This document shows positions 8,689-17,244 of a stretch of DNA of 64,000 nucleotides, piece after piece. A program made the translations under genes and the position numbers. Each line of letters opens with the position of its first letter. The stretch's first letter is position 1. The DNA is from Chitinivibrionales bacterium (lineage in GTDB: Bacteria; Fibrobacterota; Chitinivibrionia; Chitinivibrionales; FEN-1185). Location of the stretch: assembly GCA_035516255.1 (NCBI GenBank), contig DATJAL010000051.1, positions 1-64,000 of the forward strand, read 5' to 3'. The notes beneath the pieces were generated by a model. That model was not told the DNA's origin. It was given only the letters and a program-made list of their open reading frames with translations, and did no database searches.

Positions 8689-11600
8689 CGTCGCGCTCAC
8701 GGTGATGGTGATGGTCTGCGAGTCACTCAACGGCGGGACCTCGTTGTCGGATGCGAAAAAGGCGACGGCGTAGGTTCCCGCCTGGCCGTAGGCCGGGGTC
8801 CACGAAAACTGGTTCGCCGCGAGGGACGCTCCCGCGGGGGCGTTGCGCATGGAATAGGAGATGACGTCCTGGTTGGAATCGGTGGCCGACAGAACGAATT
8901 GCAGGGGCTTGGTTTCGGCCGCGAGCTTGTTGCCGATCGGGGCAAGCACCGGCGCGACGTTCACATGGACCACCGTGATCGAGACCACCTGTGAATCGCT
9001 CATCTGCGGGACGCCGTTGTCGCGTGCGTAAAACATCACCGAATAGGTTCCCGCCTGGCCATAGGCGGGGACCCAGGTGAACTGCGGGCCCGTGAGGGAG
9101 GCCCCCGACGGCGGGTTCTTGACAAAAAAGCTTATTTGGTCACCGTCGATATCCGTCGCGGAAAGGGAGAAGCCGAGTAGGCGGTTCTCGTTCACGGTTT
9201 GGTTGCCGGGATTCGCCAGCACCGGAGGCACATTGACATCGTTCACCGTTATCGAAATGGTTTGCGAATCGCTCATGGGCGGGGTGCCGTTGTCGGTGAC
9301 GCGGAATTTCACGTCGTAGACACCTGCCGCGGTGTAGGACGGGGTCCACGAGAACTGCCCGCCCGCGAGCACGGCGCCGGCCGGGGCGCCGGCCGTGGAA
9401 AACGTCAGGCTGTCGCCGTTGACGTCGGTCGCCGACAGGGTGAATTGCAGAAGCTGGCCCTCATTAACGGAGCGGTTGCCCGGTGACGCAAGAACGGGCG
9501 CGATGTTGATTTTATTCACGGTCACGGTGACCAGTGCGGAATCGGCGGCCGGCGGAGAACCGTTGTCCTTTACAATAAATAATATCTGATATTGTCCGAT
9601 TTGCGCGTACACCGGCGTCCAGGAGAACTGGTTGCCGGCGAGGGCCGCGCCGGTCGGAGCGTTCTGCATCGAATAGGAAAGGCTGTTGTTGTCGACGTCG
9701 GTGGCCGACAGAGTGAACGCGAGGGTCTTGCCTGCCGAAACCGATTTGTTTCCCGGGTTCGCAAGCACGGGAGGCGCGTTGACGTTGTTGACGGTGATGG
9801 TGATGCTCTGCGAATCCGCAAGCGGCGGCGTGCCGTTGTCCGTCGCGTAAAATTTCACCACATAGACGCCGGACTGCGTGTAGGACGGGGTCCAGTTGAA
9901 ATGCGCGCCGGAAAGCGTCGCGCCCGGCGGCAGGGCTTCGGCGGAAAACCGTATGCTGTCGCCGTTGACGTCGGACGCGGAGAGGTTGAATGCGACAGGC
10001 TGGTTTTCGTTGACCGTTTTGTTCCCCGGGTCTGCGAGCACCGGCGCGACGTTGGCCTTGAGGACCGTTATGGCGACGGCGGCCGAATCGCCGAGCACGG
10101 GCGCGCCGTTGTCCTTCACGTAAAACATCACGGTGTATTGTCCTATTTGTGAATAAGCGGGGGTCCAGCTGAACTGATTTCCCGAAAGCGATGCGCCGGC
10201 CGGCGCTCCCGCCATCGAGTAGGTGAGCGTCTGGCCGACGTCCATGTCCGATGCGGCGAGCGCAAATGAAAGGTTCTGGTTCACCACGGCCGATTTGGCG
10301 CCGGGGTTGACGAGCACGGGCGCCACGTTGACATTGTTCACCGTGATCACGATGTTTTGCGTATCGGAAAGCGGCACCGCGCGGTTGCGCTCGCGCACCA
10401 CGAACGACACCGCGTGCTGCCCCGCGTCCCAGTAGGAGGGCGTCCAGGAGAACACGGCGCTGTCGAGGCGCGCGCCGAGCGGGAACTGCGGCCCGAAGAA
10501 GAAGTCGAGCGGGTCGCCGTCCGCGTCGGACGCAACGAGCGTGAAGCGCAGGAGTTTGAGTTTGTCAACCGATTTGTTGCCGGGGTTCACGAGCACGGGC
10601 GGCCAGTTGTACGGGACCACTGTCACGGTCCATCCAAGGGAGGCGCTCTGCCTGCCGTTGCTCGCCGAAACGAGCACCTGGAATTTACCCGTGTCCCCCG
10701 CCTGGGGGGTCCACGTGATCCGGCCCGTGGCATCAATGGACATGGCCGAGGGGGAGGGCGGCTTTGCCAGCGCATAGGTGAGCGGCTTGTTCTGGGGGTC
10801 TTGCGCCTTTACCGTCGCGATGTAGGCCGAGAGAGCGACCACGGAATCGGGGACGGTCGACTTATCGTTTGTAAATATAGGAACCGAATCGCCCGGCGCG
10901 GTGACGAACATGCGCCATTGCGCGGTGTCGCTGCCGCCCCAGCCGTCCTGCACCAGCACCGCGAACGTGTCCGTGCCCGTGGCCGTCGGCGTGCACTGCA
11001 GCGTAGCGGTCGATCCGACTGAAACGAGCGAAGGCATTGTCGTGCCGGCGGCGGGCGACTGGAGAATTTTGAACTTCAGGGAGTCATTGTCCGCGTCCAC
11101 GGCATGCAGCGCAACGGCGTAGGAGGTGTTGACGGTCAGGTGCGTGTCGAGCTGGCCGGCGGAAAATTTCGGCGGAAAGTTCTGCACGACCACCACCGTA
11201 TCAAACGCGGCGTTCCGGTTGGCGCTCGAATCCACCGCGGTGACGCGCAGCGTGTCGGGCCCGTGACGCAATTTCACTAGAAGGCTGAAGTCCGGATACG
11301 CGACGGCGGCCGCCGCGCCGTTTATAGTCACCGACGCGAGACCGCTCGCGTCGGTGGCGATGCCGCGCACCAGCACCGCGGTGTCGCCGATGTGTTTGAG
11401 CGGCGCGGGATCCGAAATGGTGATGCTCGGAGGGGTTATGTCGATTGCGGCGGCCAGGTGGAAGATATTCAACGTGTCGTAGCCGATGTTCCCCTTGGTA
11501 TCAACCGACTTTATCGCGAACACGTTCCAGCCTTCGGCGAGGAGCATCGAAATCACGTAAGTGCTGTCGGTTGGGTCGCGCGCCATGGGCGTGCCGTTGA

Positions 11601-12684
11601 GAAACTCCCCGGCGATTCCCGATTCGTCAACCACGAAGATCCGCACCTGGCACACCGCGGTATTCACCGTGTCGATTTTGTGCGGCGGGACGCGGAAAAT
11701 CACCGTGGGCGGCGACCGGTCCAGGGCCGAGGCGTTGCAGACGACGGCGATGGTGTCCCGCGCGATGTTTCCCCTTGTGTCAACGGCCTGGGCCACGAGA
11801 AGGTTCGTTCCCGCGTTCAGATGGTACTGCCCCTTCCAGACGTCCTGCGTGCGGGAAAGCGCAGCGCCGTTGAGTGAAACGGACGCAACGCCGTTTTCGT
11901 CGGTCGCCTGGACATACACGGGGATGTCCTGCACGTTCACGCTGTCTCCGTTTAAGGGCGCAAGGAATACCATGGTCGGCGGCGTCGTGTCGGGCTTCAG
12001 CACAACCGCGATGTGGACGGTGTCGGCCGGGGAGACGATCCCCTTGTTGTCAAGCACTTTTATCGGGATGGTTTTCTGCCCGGTGTCATAATATACGGAG
12101 GAAATGGTTGCGTCGGCGGTGGTGTCCAGAAAATCGAATCCGTCGAGCGCCCATAAATAAGCGCTTATGGTTCCGCCCTGGTCCGACGCGGTGATCGTGA
12201 TGGTGAACCGCGCGCCGGTTTCAACGGTGTGCGGCACCAGCATTCCCACGATGGCGGGCACGCTCTTTTTAATGATAAGCCTGATGCTGTCATGCGCGGA
12301 ATATCTCCCGTCTTCGTCGACCGCCATGACGCGCGCCGTGAAAACTCCGGGACCGAAGACGTGTTTTACCAGAAAGGTGTCCTGGTCGGTCCCGGGTGTG
12401 CTGTCTTCGAAGACCGTGTCGTTGTCCCAGCTGAAATAGAATTTCTTTATTGCGCCTTTTTCGCCGCCGACCGTGGTGTCGCGGCATAGGATGCGGATCG
12501 GAATGGTGTCGTACAGATATCCCGTAAGGGAATCCTTTTCGAACACCACCTGCGGTCGGGAACCCGAGACGTAGCGCGCGGACTTCGCGTCGAAGGGGTT
12601 GGTGCGTTCGCAAAAGAAAAAAGCGCTCAGCAAAGAGGCCGTCAAAGCGGCGACGGCGATTTTTACATGGAACGGTTTCATCAC
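5656..12684 (-). CDS. giant multidomain lipoprotein (Ig-like, cadherin-like and FN3 repeats)
   Basis: A 2342-residue protein with a signal peptide ending 'LLSAFFFC', a lipobox, and a mature start C-ERTNPFD as in many FCB lipoproteins. Next come PKD/Ig-like domains. Three Ig-like repeats, each with a 'D.TPP...' start and 'DTRGN' or 'DTKGN' motifs, occupy about residues 235-510. Seven cadherin/He_PIG-like repeats of about 91 residues carry the motif 'PVLANPGNKSV...QFSWTPAY'. The C-terminal 1010 residues are eleven fibronectin type III repeats of 92 residues ('TSYNLYYQAG...NGTQYAFAVTAVN.SGESPLS'). No enzyme domain and no type IX sorting tail are seen. Probably a long surface stalk for adhesion or matrix contact, anchored by lipid. 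It is divergent from a membrane kinase, and both can start from one palindromic sigma-54 site. Confidence 0.9.
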   Translation of the reverse strand: MMKPFHVKIAVAALTASLLSAFFFCERTNPFDAKSARYVSGSRPQVVFEKDSLTGYLYDTIPIRILCRDTTVGGEKGAIKKFYFSWDNDTVFEDSTPGTDQDTFLVKHVFGPGVFTARVMAVDEDGRYSAHDSIRLIIKKSVPAIVGMLVPHTVETGARFTITITASDQGGTISAYLWALDGFDFLDTTADATISSVYYDTGQKTIPIKVLDNKGIVSPADTVHIAVVLKPDTTPPTMVFLAPLNGDSVNVQDIPVYVQATDENGVASVSLNGAALSRTQDVWKGQYHLNAGTNLLVAQAVDTRGNIARDTIAVVCNASALDRSPPTVIFRVPPHKIDTVNTAVCQVRIFVVDESGIAGEFLNGTPMARDPTDSTYVISMLLAEGWNVFAIKSVDTKGNIGYDTLNIFHLAAAIDITPPSITISDPAPLKHIGDTAVLVRGIATDASGLASVTINGAAAAVAYPDFSLLVKLRHGPDTLRVTAVDSSANRNAAFDTVVVVQNFPPKFSAGQLDTHLTVNTSYAVALHAVDADNDSLKFKILQSPAAGTTMPSLVSVGSTATLQCTPTATGTDTFAVLVQDGWGGSDTAQWRMFVTAPGDSVPIFTNDKSTVPDSVVALSAYIATVKAQDPQNKPLTYALAKPPSPSAMSIDATGRITWTPQAGDTGKFQVLVSASNGRQSASLGWTVTVVPYNWPPVLVNPGNKSVDKLKLLRFTLVASDADGDPLDFFFGPQFPLGARLDSAVFSWTPSYWDAGQHAVSFVVRERNRAVPLSDTQNIVITVNNVNVAPVLVNPGAKSAVVNQNLSFALAASDMDVGQTLTYSMAGAPAGASLSGNQFSWTPAYSQIGQYTVMFYVKDNGAPVLGDSAAVAITVLKANVAPVLADPGNKTVNENQPVAFNLSASDVNGDSIRFSAEALPPGATLSGAHFNWTPSYTQSGVYVVKFYATDNGTPPLADSQSITITVNNVNAPPVLANPGNKSVSAGKTLAFTLSATDVDNNSLSYSMQNAPTGAALAGNQFSWTPVYAQIGQYQILFIVKDNGSPPAADSALVTVTVNKINIAPVLASPGNRSVNEGQLLQFTLSATDVNGDSLTFSTAGAPAGAVLAGGQFSWTPSYTAAGVYDVKFRVTDNGTPPMSDSQTISITVNDVNVPPVLANPGNQTVNENRLLGFSLSATDIDGDQISFFVKNPPSGASLTGPQFTWVPAYGQAGTYSVMFYARDNGVPQMSDSQVVSITVVHVNVAPVLAPIGNKLAAETKPLQFVLSATDSNQDVISYSMRNAPAGASLAANQFSWTPAYGQAGTYAVAFFASDNEVPPLSDSQTITITVSATLPAAPLAPSATPQSATAVSVSWPAAAGALTYNIYYAAGATVTKTAGTKIAGAASPATVVGLTTGTQYAFAVSSQNSAGESGLSPVQTATPMPPIPNAPVIQSAAAGNGTVTVSWAAVTGATSYILYYAAGGTVDKTTLTKVTGAVSPQAAAGLINGTQYAFAVSAVNISGESPLSPVQTATPQQPVPGAPLISNLLAGDGSVTVSFSSVSGSTSYNIYYQAGNTVSKAAGVKVAGVVSPALVSGLTNGTQYAFAVSAQNVSGESDLSPVQTATPQPAVPAAPAITGIAAGDGAVTVTFGPSARATSYNVYYQAGSSIVKGTAAVLTGAVTPATVSGLANGTQYAFAVSAVNVSGESPLSQVQTATPQPAVPAAPAITAVAPGNASATVAFGSSARATSYNLYYQPGLSVVKGSASVITGATSPQAVGGLTNGTQYAFAVAAVNISGESPLSAVQTATPLPPLPAAPAITSAIPGNASVTVGWNSVSGATSYNLYFQAGDSVVKTSATQIPGASSPRTVAGLANGTKYAFAVTAVNIAGESPLSAPLAATPLPAVPPAPAITGALAGNTSVSVAWSAASGATSYNLYYQAGSSIVKGTAAVIAGAASPQAVTGLANGTQYAFAVTGVNIAGESPLSAVQTATPMPPTPGAPLISSVLAGNATVTLTWAAVPGATSYNVYYEPGNSVAIGAASVVTGGASPQIVSGLVNAVQYAFAVTAVNASGESPLSAVQTATPMPPVPAAPVISGATPGDASVSVGWVPVSGATSYNIYYQTGNTVDKGTATVITGAASPRQITGLADGTQYAFAVTAVNASGESPLSAVQTATPMPPVPAAPAIGGVTAGDASATVTWAAAAGATSYNLYYQAGSAVSRTTASVIAGATSPGLVSGLVNGTQYAFAVTAVNMSGESPLSAAQTATPMPPVPAAPVIGGLTASNDTVMVSWNAVPGAASYNLYYATGNTFVKDSATVLTEAVSPFILPGLIPAVQYWFTVTAVNLAGESPPSASVSVTP
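8689..10610 (-). repeat. seven tandem cadherin-like/He_PIG-encoding repeats, about 273 bp each
   Basis: Units of about 91 codons are marked by 'APVLANPG' at the start and 'SDSQTITITVNNVN' at the end. They are more diverged from one another than the FN3 units. The right boundary is approximate. Confidence 0.75.
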
Positions 12685-12753
12685 TGCAGCTCTTTTATTG
12701 AAAGAACCGTTTCCGATTCACGGTATGTCGATTATTCCAGTCTTTATTTTTTG

Positions 12754-12769
12754 AGGCATGCTAATTGCA
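12754..12769 (+). promoter_or_regulatory. sigma-54-type promoter for the Ser/Thr kinase
   Basis: AGGCAT-GCTAA-TTGCA has exact spacing and one mismatch at the first base. It lies about 126 bases before the kinase ATG and overlaps the opposite-facing site at 12759-12774. Confidence 0.5.
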
Positions 12770-12774
12770 TGCCA
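12759..12774 (-). promoter_or_regulatory. sigma-54-type promoter for the giant lipoprotein
   Basis: Read on the minus strand: TGGCAT-GCAAT-TAGCA, with one mismatch in the -12 block. It lies 75 bases before the lipoprotein start. Both this and the + strand site are embedded in the perfect palindrome GGCATGC-TAATT-GCATGCC (12755-12773). Confidence 0.55.
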
Positions 12775-12894
12775 ATAGTGACGGAAATGTGGACACCTAA
12801 GGGGAAGAAGAAACCGGAGAAATTATTAATAATTTAAGGCGATGTTGAAAATGGAAATCGGGGCGGGGTCCACCTCAGTGAACGGTTATTGAAT

Positions 12895-14826
12895 ATGGCA
12901 TTTTCTTTACGAGATTTTAGCGAATTTAGGAAAATCGGTGAAGGGGGAATGGGGAACCTCTACCTTGCGACGCAAATTTCCCTCGGGCGGAAGGTCGTGA
13001 TAAAGGAACTGGCGTTAAACCTGAAAAAAGACCCGTCCCTTGTAAAACGATTCGAAAACGAGGCGAAATCGGCGGCCGCGCTCGATCATGAGAACATCAT
13101 CCAGGTTTTCGACTTCGGTGCCGACAACGGGTCGTTTTTCATTTCGATGGAATACCTTGACGGATGCAATCTTGAACAGCTCATGGCCCTGCGGCCCTTT
13201 CCGAGGGAAATCGGCATCATCGTGCTGCTCAAGGCGCTCAAAGGCCTCAATTACGCGCACCGGCGGGGCGTGGTGCATTGCGACGTAAAACCGGCGAATA
13301 TCCTTGTGTCAAGGACGGGCAAGGTGAAGGTCGTAGATTTCGGCCTTGCGCACGCGACGTCCCAGGCCGCCGACGGGGGTGATCCTTCCACCATTTTCAT
13401 CACGCCGGGATACATGCCCCCGGAAGTCGCGCGCGGGAGCACGATGCAGGACATCGCCCGGGACGTCTGGTCGGCGGGCGTGCTCGCCTATAAGATCGTA
13501 AGCGGGCGGCTCCCGTTTACCGGCCCAGATGTCCGGGCAACGGTCCATGCCATTGTCAATACGCCTGAGATTGACATACAGGAGCTGTGCCCCTGGCTTC
13601 CCGGCGACTGCGCCGCCGCAGTGCGGGCCTGCCTCCAAAAAGATCCCAAAAAGAGGCCCGCGGCCATTGACGGAATGATTGACTCCTTCAACGAGTATCT
13701 GTATGAGCTCGGCGTCCGCGACAGCGACAAGGTGCTCGTGGAATACCTGCAGGACCGGAAAAAGGCGTCCGTGGAGCTTGCCCGGCTTCTCGCGCAGTAT
13801 CACCGTAATAAAGGCAACGAATATCTTGACTTAGGCGACATCGCCAGGTCAGAGACCCATTTCAAGGAGGCCGAACGGTTCGGCCCCGCCGCCCCGCTAA
13901 AAGAGGAACCCACCCGGCCCCTGCCGCCCGAGTACCGGGCAGGCAGGCAGGCGCGGCCCGCGCCTGCGGCGATCATGAACGGCATTCTGGCGTGGGTATC
14001 AGGCCTTGCGGAGCTTCCCCTGCAGACCATTTTAAAAATAGCGGCCATCGGTGTTGCCGTCACGGCGGGAAGCATTGCGCTCGCATTGTTCATCAGGAAA
14101 ACCAACGCGGAAATCATATCGGATGTCAAGACCGTCGGGGGAGTTTTCGGACCGCACCCCGTTCAACAGGCGCCGGTGCGGAAACCGGCAATTCGCGATA
14201 CGGCGCCGCAGCCCGCAAGCGCCGCAATGCTTGGCAAGGAAGACACCGCGTCGGAACGGGTTGCCCCTTTTACACACGTCAGGGAAAAAACCTCCCCCGC
14301 ACCGGTTGCGGGCAAAGGTGCGGTCCGCGCGGCCGCAATGCGCGATCAGGGCCGCCTGGGAACGGTGAAGATCACCCTTGATCCGCCGACCGCGGCGGTG
14401 TACCTTGACGGAAAAAGAATTTTGCCCAATGATATCGCCGCTGGGGTGAAAGTGGCGGCGGGGTCGCACGCGCTTGCCGCGGCCGCAAGCGGATACAGAT
14501 CGTTTACCGCGATCCTTTCCGTAAAGGCCAATCTCGTCCAGAGCATGCCGGTCGCGCTCAAGCCCATGGAACGGGGCGCGGGGTTTCTCCATGTGTATTC
14601 CTATCCCTGGGCGGGAATTTACATCGACAGCACGTACGAAGGGACCTCGCCCACGCAAACGCCGCTCACGCTCCCGGAAGGAATCCACAGCGTGATGATC
14701 AAACGGGACGGATACAAGCCGTATTACGGGATCGTTGCCGTAGTGCAGGGGGAAGTGGCTCGGGTAAAGGTGCGGCTCGAGGAGGTCGGGGCCGCCGCGC
14801 CGGCGCTTGAAGGATCGTCAGAATGA
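12895..14826 (+). CDS. membrane Ser/Thr protein kinase with two PEGA domains
   Basis: A Hanks-type kinase of 643 residues. The glycine loop is 'IGEGGMGNLYLA', the lysine is in 'VVIKEL', the catalytic loop is 'VVHCDVKPANILV' and DFG is in 'VVDFGLAH'. The Arg of HRD is replaced by Cys (HCD), so activation-loop control may differ from RD kinases. A single membrane segment lies at about residues 379-400, followed by a Pro/Ala-rich stretch and two PEGA-like domains outside the membrane (about 489-555 and 560-635, with 'AVYLDGKRI' and 'GIYIDSTYEGTSP'). PEGA regions often contact envelope proteins or glycans. The ATG at 12895 is used; a TTG two codons earlier is possible. The 3' end overlaps the convergent TPR-like gene by 9 bases. 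Confidence 0.9.
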   Translation: MAFSLRDFSEFRKIGEGGMGNLYLATQISLGRKVVIKELALNLKKDPSLVKRFENEAKSAAALDHENIIQVFDFGADNGSFFISMEYLDGCNLEQLMALRPFPREIGIIVLLKALKGLNYAHRRGVVHCDVKPANILVSRTGKVKVVDFGLAHATSQAADGGDPSTIFITPGYMPPEVARGSTMQDIARDVWSAGVLAYKIVSGRLPFTGPDVRATVHAIVNTPEIDIQELCPWLPGDCAAAVRACLQKDPKKRPAAIDGMIDSFNEYLYELGVRDSDKVLVEYLQDRKKASVELARLLAQYHRNKGNEYLDLGDIARSETHFKEAERFGPAAPLKEEPTRPLPPEYRAGRQARPAPAAIMNGILAWVSGLAELPLQTILKIAAIGVAVTAGSIALALFIRKTNAEIISDVKTVGGVFGPHPVQQAPVRKPAIRDTAPQPASAAMLGKEDTASERVAPFTHVREKTSPAPVAGKGAVRAAAMRDQGRLGTVKITLDPPTAAVYLDGKRILPNDIAAGVKVAAGSHALAAAASGYRSFTAILSVKANLVQSMPVALKPMERGAGFLHVYSYPWAGIYIDSTYEGTSPTQTPLTLPEGIHSVMIKRDGYKPYYGIVAVVQGEVARVKVRLEEVGAAAPALEGSSE

Positions 14827-15549
14827 AAACATCAGCCGAGGCGATCCATTGACAAGGGAGACCGAAAGGGGAGCGGGCCGGATTTCCTTCCTGGCGAAGA
14901 GATAGATCGAGACCGGAACCAGAACCGCCGCGACGCAGGAACAGGCAGCGCCGGCGATAAAGTAATTCCTGCTCATCGAGTAGTAGGCGTCCAGCCGGCC
15001 TTGGTCGGGCTTCGAAAATGACCGATAGCTGCTGTAACTTTGATAACCGCTGTAAAAAAAGTATGCGCCGACTCCCAATCCTGCAACACCGCCGGCCAGC
15101 AGAACGGACGGAAGGACCGTGTTTTTCTTCCGCGCGATCGCGGGCACCGGCCGGACCGGGGCCGAAGCGATGGCCTCGAGTTTTTTTTCCAGTCTTGCTT
15201 GTTTAAAGACCAGGGCGATGTTCGGCGGGACCTCAAGAGTGTCGATGGACATCGAGGGGAATTTTTGCAGCGCGGTCTTGAAGATGCCTTTTGCCGTATC
15301 GATCCGGTTCAACATGGCGTAGGAGAAGCCGAGGTATTTGTAGCTCTGCAGCTCGTCGTCAAGGTCGGAGAGCTGCGGGAGCAGTGCGGTGAGGCTGTCC
15401 GCCGTTTTTTGATACAGGCCGTCCTCGTACCATCCGAGCGCGGCCTTGAGCCGCTCCCGGTCCTTCGCCTCCTCGGCCCGTGCCGGGCTGAATGTTCCGG
15501 CAAGTATCGCAAGCGCAAAAGTAAATAATGGCAGACGGTGAGATGTCAT
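14818..15549 (-). CDS. exported TPR-like protein with C-terminal membrane segments
   Basis: The 243-residue protein has a signal peptide ('LFTFALAILAGTFSPARA'). About 100 residues of helical, TPR-like sequence follow ('GWYEDGLYQKTADSLTALLPQLSDLDDELQSYKYLGFSYAMLNRIDTAKGIFKTAL'-like, split here only for length). Then come two hydrophobic segments, 'LPSVLLAGGVAGLGVGAYFF' and 'FIAGAACSCVAAVLVPVSIY'. Such proteins are common beside FCB envelope kinases and secretion genes. The function is unknown. It may be the last gene of the leftward pirin/OsmC/reductase run (30-base gap). Confidence 0.65.
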   Translation of the reverse strand: MTSHRLPLFTFALAILAGTFSPARAEEAKDRERLKAALGWYEDGLYQKTADSLTALLPQLSDLDDELQSYKYLGFSYAMLNRIDTAKGIFKTALQKFPSMSIDTLEVPPNIALVFKQARLEKKLEAIASAPVRPVPAIARKKNTVLPSVLLAGGVAGLGVGAYFFYSGYQSYSSYRSFSKPDQGRLDAYYSMSRNYFIAGAACSCVAAVLVPVSIYLFARKEIRPAPLSVSLVNGSPRLMFSF

Positions 15550-15579
15550 AATGATTGCCGGGTCACCGGTGCAGGGCGA

Positions 15580-16782
15580 TTACACCGCTTCTTGCAGCGT
15601 TTCACGTAAGACCGGTTCGTTGTTTTTTATCGAGGTGCGGGCGGCGTCGACTTTCCCCCACACATTGCACAGCAGCACTCCGCGGATCCTGCCGTCCTTC
15701 AAATAATACACCACGCCTTTTTCGTTTTCCTTCTGCCAATCCTGCCGCGTCTCGAGGCGGCTGTCGATCTCGCCGACCGCCTCGTATCCCAATTCGAACA
15801 GGTCGGAGAAGAAATAAGACAGGTAGGCATACGGCTCCTTTGCGCCGGCCATGTTCCTTCCCGCGTGTTTGCCCTGGTTGAGCGCATTGTCCCAGTGCTC
15901 GACTCTCCGGGTAACGCCGAGCAGGTGTTCGGGAAATTGGGCGTTGTCTCCCGCCGCATATATATCGGGATGCGAGGTTTGCAAAAGCGAATTCACGGCA
16001 ATGCCGTCCGCGACCGCAAGGCCCGCAATCTTCGCCAACTCAACTGACGGTGAGATGCCGACGCCGGCGATGCAAAGGTCGGACTCCAGGATTTTACCCT
16101 TTTCGGTGTAGGCGGTGAAACGGTCGCCTTTCCTTTCGATGGCCTTCGGCACATCGCCCGCGAGCACGGTTATGCCGCGGTCGCGGTACATTTTCAGGAT
16201 GCTGTCGCCGAGCGGCGCGGGAAAGACCCGGAAGCAGGGGCGCATTTCGGGGAAAAGCATGGTCACCGCCATGCCTTTGGGCGCGAGCGCGGCCGCGATT
16301 TCGGTCCCGATGAACCCGCCGCCGATGACCAGCACGGATTTGCCGTCCTTGACAAGGGGATTCAAGAGAAGAAAATCGTCGAGATACCGGTAATACAAAA
16401 TGCCGTCATCGTCCCCTCCCGGGATCCGGAGCCGGTTCGGGGCGCCGCCGGTCGCAAGGAGCAATTTAACAAAATGGAATTCCGTTCCGGTGCTGTCGGT
16501 GACCGTCTTTGCATCGGCGCTGACGGAGACGGCCCTGGTGCTGTGCCGCAGCGCGATGTTCTGCCGGGTGAAAAAATCCTCTTTTTTCACGAAAATATCC
16601 TGAACGTTTTTCTTCCCCGACCATAACCCCTTTGTCAACGGAGGACGGTTGTAGGGCAGAAATGCCTCGTCGCCGATGATGAGGATGCTTCCCTCGGCGT
16701 CGATCTCACGGATGCCCTCCGCCGCGGACGCGCCGGCAAGGCCGCCGCCGATTATTATATACTTGTAATCATTATTTTCCAT
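15580..16782 (-). CDS. FAD-dependent NAD(P)H oxidoreductase (AIF/ferredoxin-reductase-like)
   Basis: The 400-residue two-dinucleotide-fold flavoprotein shows FAD-binding 'YIIIGGGLAGASAAEGI', NAD(P)-binding 'VLVIGGGFIGTEIAAAL' and the second FAD motif 'IYAAGDNAQFP'. It has no redox-active CxxC, so it belongs with the rubredoxin/ferredoxin reductase and apoptosis-inducing-factor type rather than with thioredoxin reductases. It probably passes electrons from NAD(P)H to a small redox protein or quinone. The OsmC gene ends 15 bases upstream, so coexpression in a redox-defence run is likely. Confidence 0.82.
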   Translation of the reverse strand: MENNDYKYIIIGGGLAGASAAEGIREIDAEGSILIIGDEAFLPYNRPPLTKGLWSGKKNVQDIFVKKEDFFTRQNIALRHSTRAVSVSADAKTVTDSTGTEFHFVKLLLATGGAPNRLRIPGGDDDGILYYRYLDDFLLLNPLVKDGKSVLVIGGGFIGTEIAAALAPKGMAVTMLFPEMRPCFRVFPAPLGDSILKMYRDRGITVLAGDVPKAIERKGDRFTAYTEKGKILESDLCIAGVGISPSVELAKIAGLAVADGIAVNSLLQTSHPDIYAAGDNAQFPEHLLGVTRRVEHWDNALNQGKHAGRNMAGAKEPYAYLSYFFSDLFELGYEAVGEIDSRLETRQDWQKENEKGVVYYLKDGRIRGVLLCNVWGKVDAARTSIKNNEPVLRETLQEAV

Positions 16783-16797
16783 ACGTTGGAATTTCCC

Positions 16798-17244
16798 TTA
16801 TTTTTTTGCCGCGTCCGGGGGCAGGAGCGTCGCCGCCACCGATATTTTCGTCCCGGCGAGGGCCCTCGAAACCGGGCATCCCCGCTTTGCCTCCTCCGCC
16901 AGTTTTTGAAACGTCGTTTCGTCAAGGCCGGACACGCTGGCCTCGGTTGCAAGGTCGATTGATGTTATGGCAAATCCGGCCGCGTCCTTTTCGATTGCCA
17001 CCCTGGCAACGGTTTTTATGGAAGCCGGCACATGGCCCGCATGCTCCAGGATCCCCGCAAAGGCCATGGAAAAACAGCCTGCGTGCGCAGCGCCGATGAG
17101 CTCCTCGGGGTTTGATCCCTTGCCGGCCTCGAACCGGGAAGAAAATGAATAGGGAAACTTGATACCGCCCGAGCCTGTTTTCATCTCCCCAACCCCGCCG
17201 ACGAGGGTGCCTTTCCATACCGCCTCACTTGTGCGTACCGGCAT
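16798..17244 (-). CDS. OsmC-family peroxiredoxin-like protein
   Basis: OsmC/Ohr enzymes reduce organic hydroperoxides with two conserved cysteines. Both are visible in this 148-residue protein: 'AAHAGCFSMAF' and 'AKRGCPVSRAL'. The N-terminal 'AVWKGTLVGGVGEM' also fits. The start at 17244 is preferred because a GGAAGGGGG-like ribosome site precedes it; an in-frame ATG 12 codons earlier lacks one. The gene overlaps the end of the pirin gene by 20 bases. Confidence 0.88.
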   Translation of the reverse strand: MPVRTSEAVWKGTLVGGVGEMKTGSGGIKFPYSFSSRFEAGKGSNPEELIGAAHAGCFSMAFAGILEHAGHVPASIKTVARVAIEKDAAGFAITSIDLATEASVSGLDETTFQKLAEEAKRGCPVSRALAGTKISVAATLLPPDAAKK

